64,000 bases of DNA from assembly GCA_016710585.1 (NCBI GenBank), contig JADJVN010000003.1:62001-126000 (forward strand), in the 5' to 3' direction. The position numbers and the translations under genes are program-made. Source of the stretch: Saprospiraceae bacterium (GTDB taxonomy: Bacteria; Bacteroidota; Bacteroidia; Chitinophagales; Saprospiraceae). The notes under the pieces are model-generated. The model was given only the letters and a program-made list of their open reading frames with translations, made no database searches and had not been told where the DNA came from. This document shows positions 63,541 to 64,000 of the stretch, piece after piece (within the stretch, counting starts at the first letter, position 1; each line of letters opens with the position of its first letter).

Positions 63541-63548
63541 CAAAGTTA
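63541..63548 (-). promoter_or_regulatory. Bacteroidota -7 box (TAACTTTG, minus strand) for the desaturase
   Basis: CAAAGTTA on the plus strand reads TAACTTTG on the minus strand, matching TAnnTTTG, 25 bases from the desaturase ATG at 63515. Confidence 0.5.
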
Positions 63549-63900
63549 ACCAGATTTAATGAGAATTAAATTTTTTGTGAACAAGTTATTTTTAAATTTA
63601 TGATAAAATTTCAAATTAGTTAATTGTTATATATTTATATTATGTTAAATCAAGTAATTATAAATTTAAATTGAAATAAACAACTAGCCTCTTGATTTTT
63701 ACCTACTTGCTTTTAAAATTCAAAAAATTGAATTCACATTCTTATTTTTTTGAAAACTAATACCTAACTAAAAAAAACTTTTTATTAAGGCTTTTCGTTG
63801 ACCTAAGTTAAGTAAGAAGATTTTTAGTCATTAAGCAAAGAGGCCATGTTATCAGAAAACTAGTATCTTTACTGAACCAAAGTCAATTAAACTATTAAAT
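63549..63900. other. Intergenic region, no gene seen
   Basis: Very AT-rich stretch between divergent genes. No open frame of note, no hairpin terminator and no RNA gene recognised. TATCTTTA at 63864-63871 is a one-mismatch -7 box that could serve the lipoprotein gene starting at 63901. Confidence 0.6.
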
Positions 63901-64000
63901 ATGAATTCTCAATATTTATTCCGATTCTCCACTCCAGTTATATTGATCGTTTGTCTTTCACTTTTCTATTCTTGTAGTCCAGACAAAAAAGACGATAAAG
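63901..64000 (+). CDS. Lipoprotein, 5-prime end only (runs off the window)
   Basis: ATG at 63901 opens a frame to the window end, 33 codons. It encodes a signal peptide with a hydrophobic core (TPVILIVCLSLF) and lipobox FYSC, so the probable lipidated cysteine is residue 25, followed by the charged stretch SPDKKDDK. Nothing of the mature domain is visible, so no function can be given. Confidence 0.7.
   Translation, partial: MNSQYLFRFSTPVILIVCLSLFYSCSPDKKDDK

Noticed and set aside
1..64000. CRISPR arrays, insertion sequences, prophage, tRNA or rRNA genes
   Set aside because: No regularly spaced repeats, transposase or integrase frames, terminal inverted repeats, or cloverleaf-like sequences were recognised by reading; a covariance-model search for RNA genes was not possible here.

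Overview
The window is a gene-dense, AT-rich (roughly one third G+C by eye) chromosomal segment of a Bacteroidota bacterium. Lineage Saprospiria is my best guess and is not proven. The evidence is the secreted proteins ending in type IX secretion (T9SS) sorting domains, the -7 promoter boxes of the form TAnnTTTG, the general absence of Shine-Dalgarno sequences, an eukaryote-type citrate synthase, S46 and C25 peptidases, a YceI/DUF5777/cytochrome envelope cluster, and a BatA-PyrC-DUF4199 gene order. No rRNA, tRNA, CRISPR array, insertion sequence or phage gene was recognised.

Region 1 (1-10 kb) carries aroE, a monofunctional proline dehydrogenase, a small outer membrane barrel, a CinA protein, a 2-oxoacid dehydrogenase E2, a PorE-like TPR/beta-propeller/OmpA lipid-envelope protein, a SAM methyltransferase and an ABC-F ATPase. 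Region 2 (10.1-14.1 kb) is a co-directional envelope module: two c-type cytochrome lipoproteins, an OB-fold protein, YceI and a DUF5777 barrel, followed by a TIGR02757 protein. Region 3 (14.1-27.6 kb) has an M16 peptidase, a convergent formiminotransferase-cyclodeaminase, a pair of unknown exported proteins (the second very large and probably in the outer membrane) and a secreted metzincin with P-domain and T9SS tail. Region 4 (27.7-29.9 kb) holds citrate synthase, GcvH and a VanZ-like membrane protein.

Region 5 (29.9-37.2 kb) is a surface glycan locus. Four tightly overlapping minus-strand genes encode two glycosyltransferases, an asparagine-synthase-like protein and a flippase. Divergent from them are a FemAB/GNAT-like protein and a probable alpha/alpha-toroid protein. 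Region 6 (37.2-47.1 kb) is a tandem pair of giant C25 (gingipain-fold) peptidases. Region 7 (47.2-56.2 kb) is a long co-directional run: glycosyltransferase, rsmG, cytochrome c lipoprotein, epimerase, beta-helix protein, BatA-like protein, a dihydroorotase homologue that lacks its metal ligands, DUF4199 and another membrane protein. Region 8 (56.3-64 kb) holds a secreted Asp-box protein with a strong terminator, a frameshifted S46 dipeptidyl peptidase, an ABC transporter with a His-rich permease, a fatty acid desaturase and the start of a lipoprotein gene.

The points most worth a second look are two genes whose only plausible starts are AUU or AUA, the metal-ligand-less dihydroorotase, the single-base frameshift in the S46 peptidase, the His-rich FtsX-type permease, the cytochrome/YceI/DUF5777 module with an internal terminator, and the glycan locus beside the tandem C25 peptidases.
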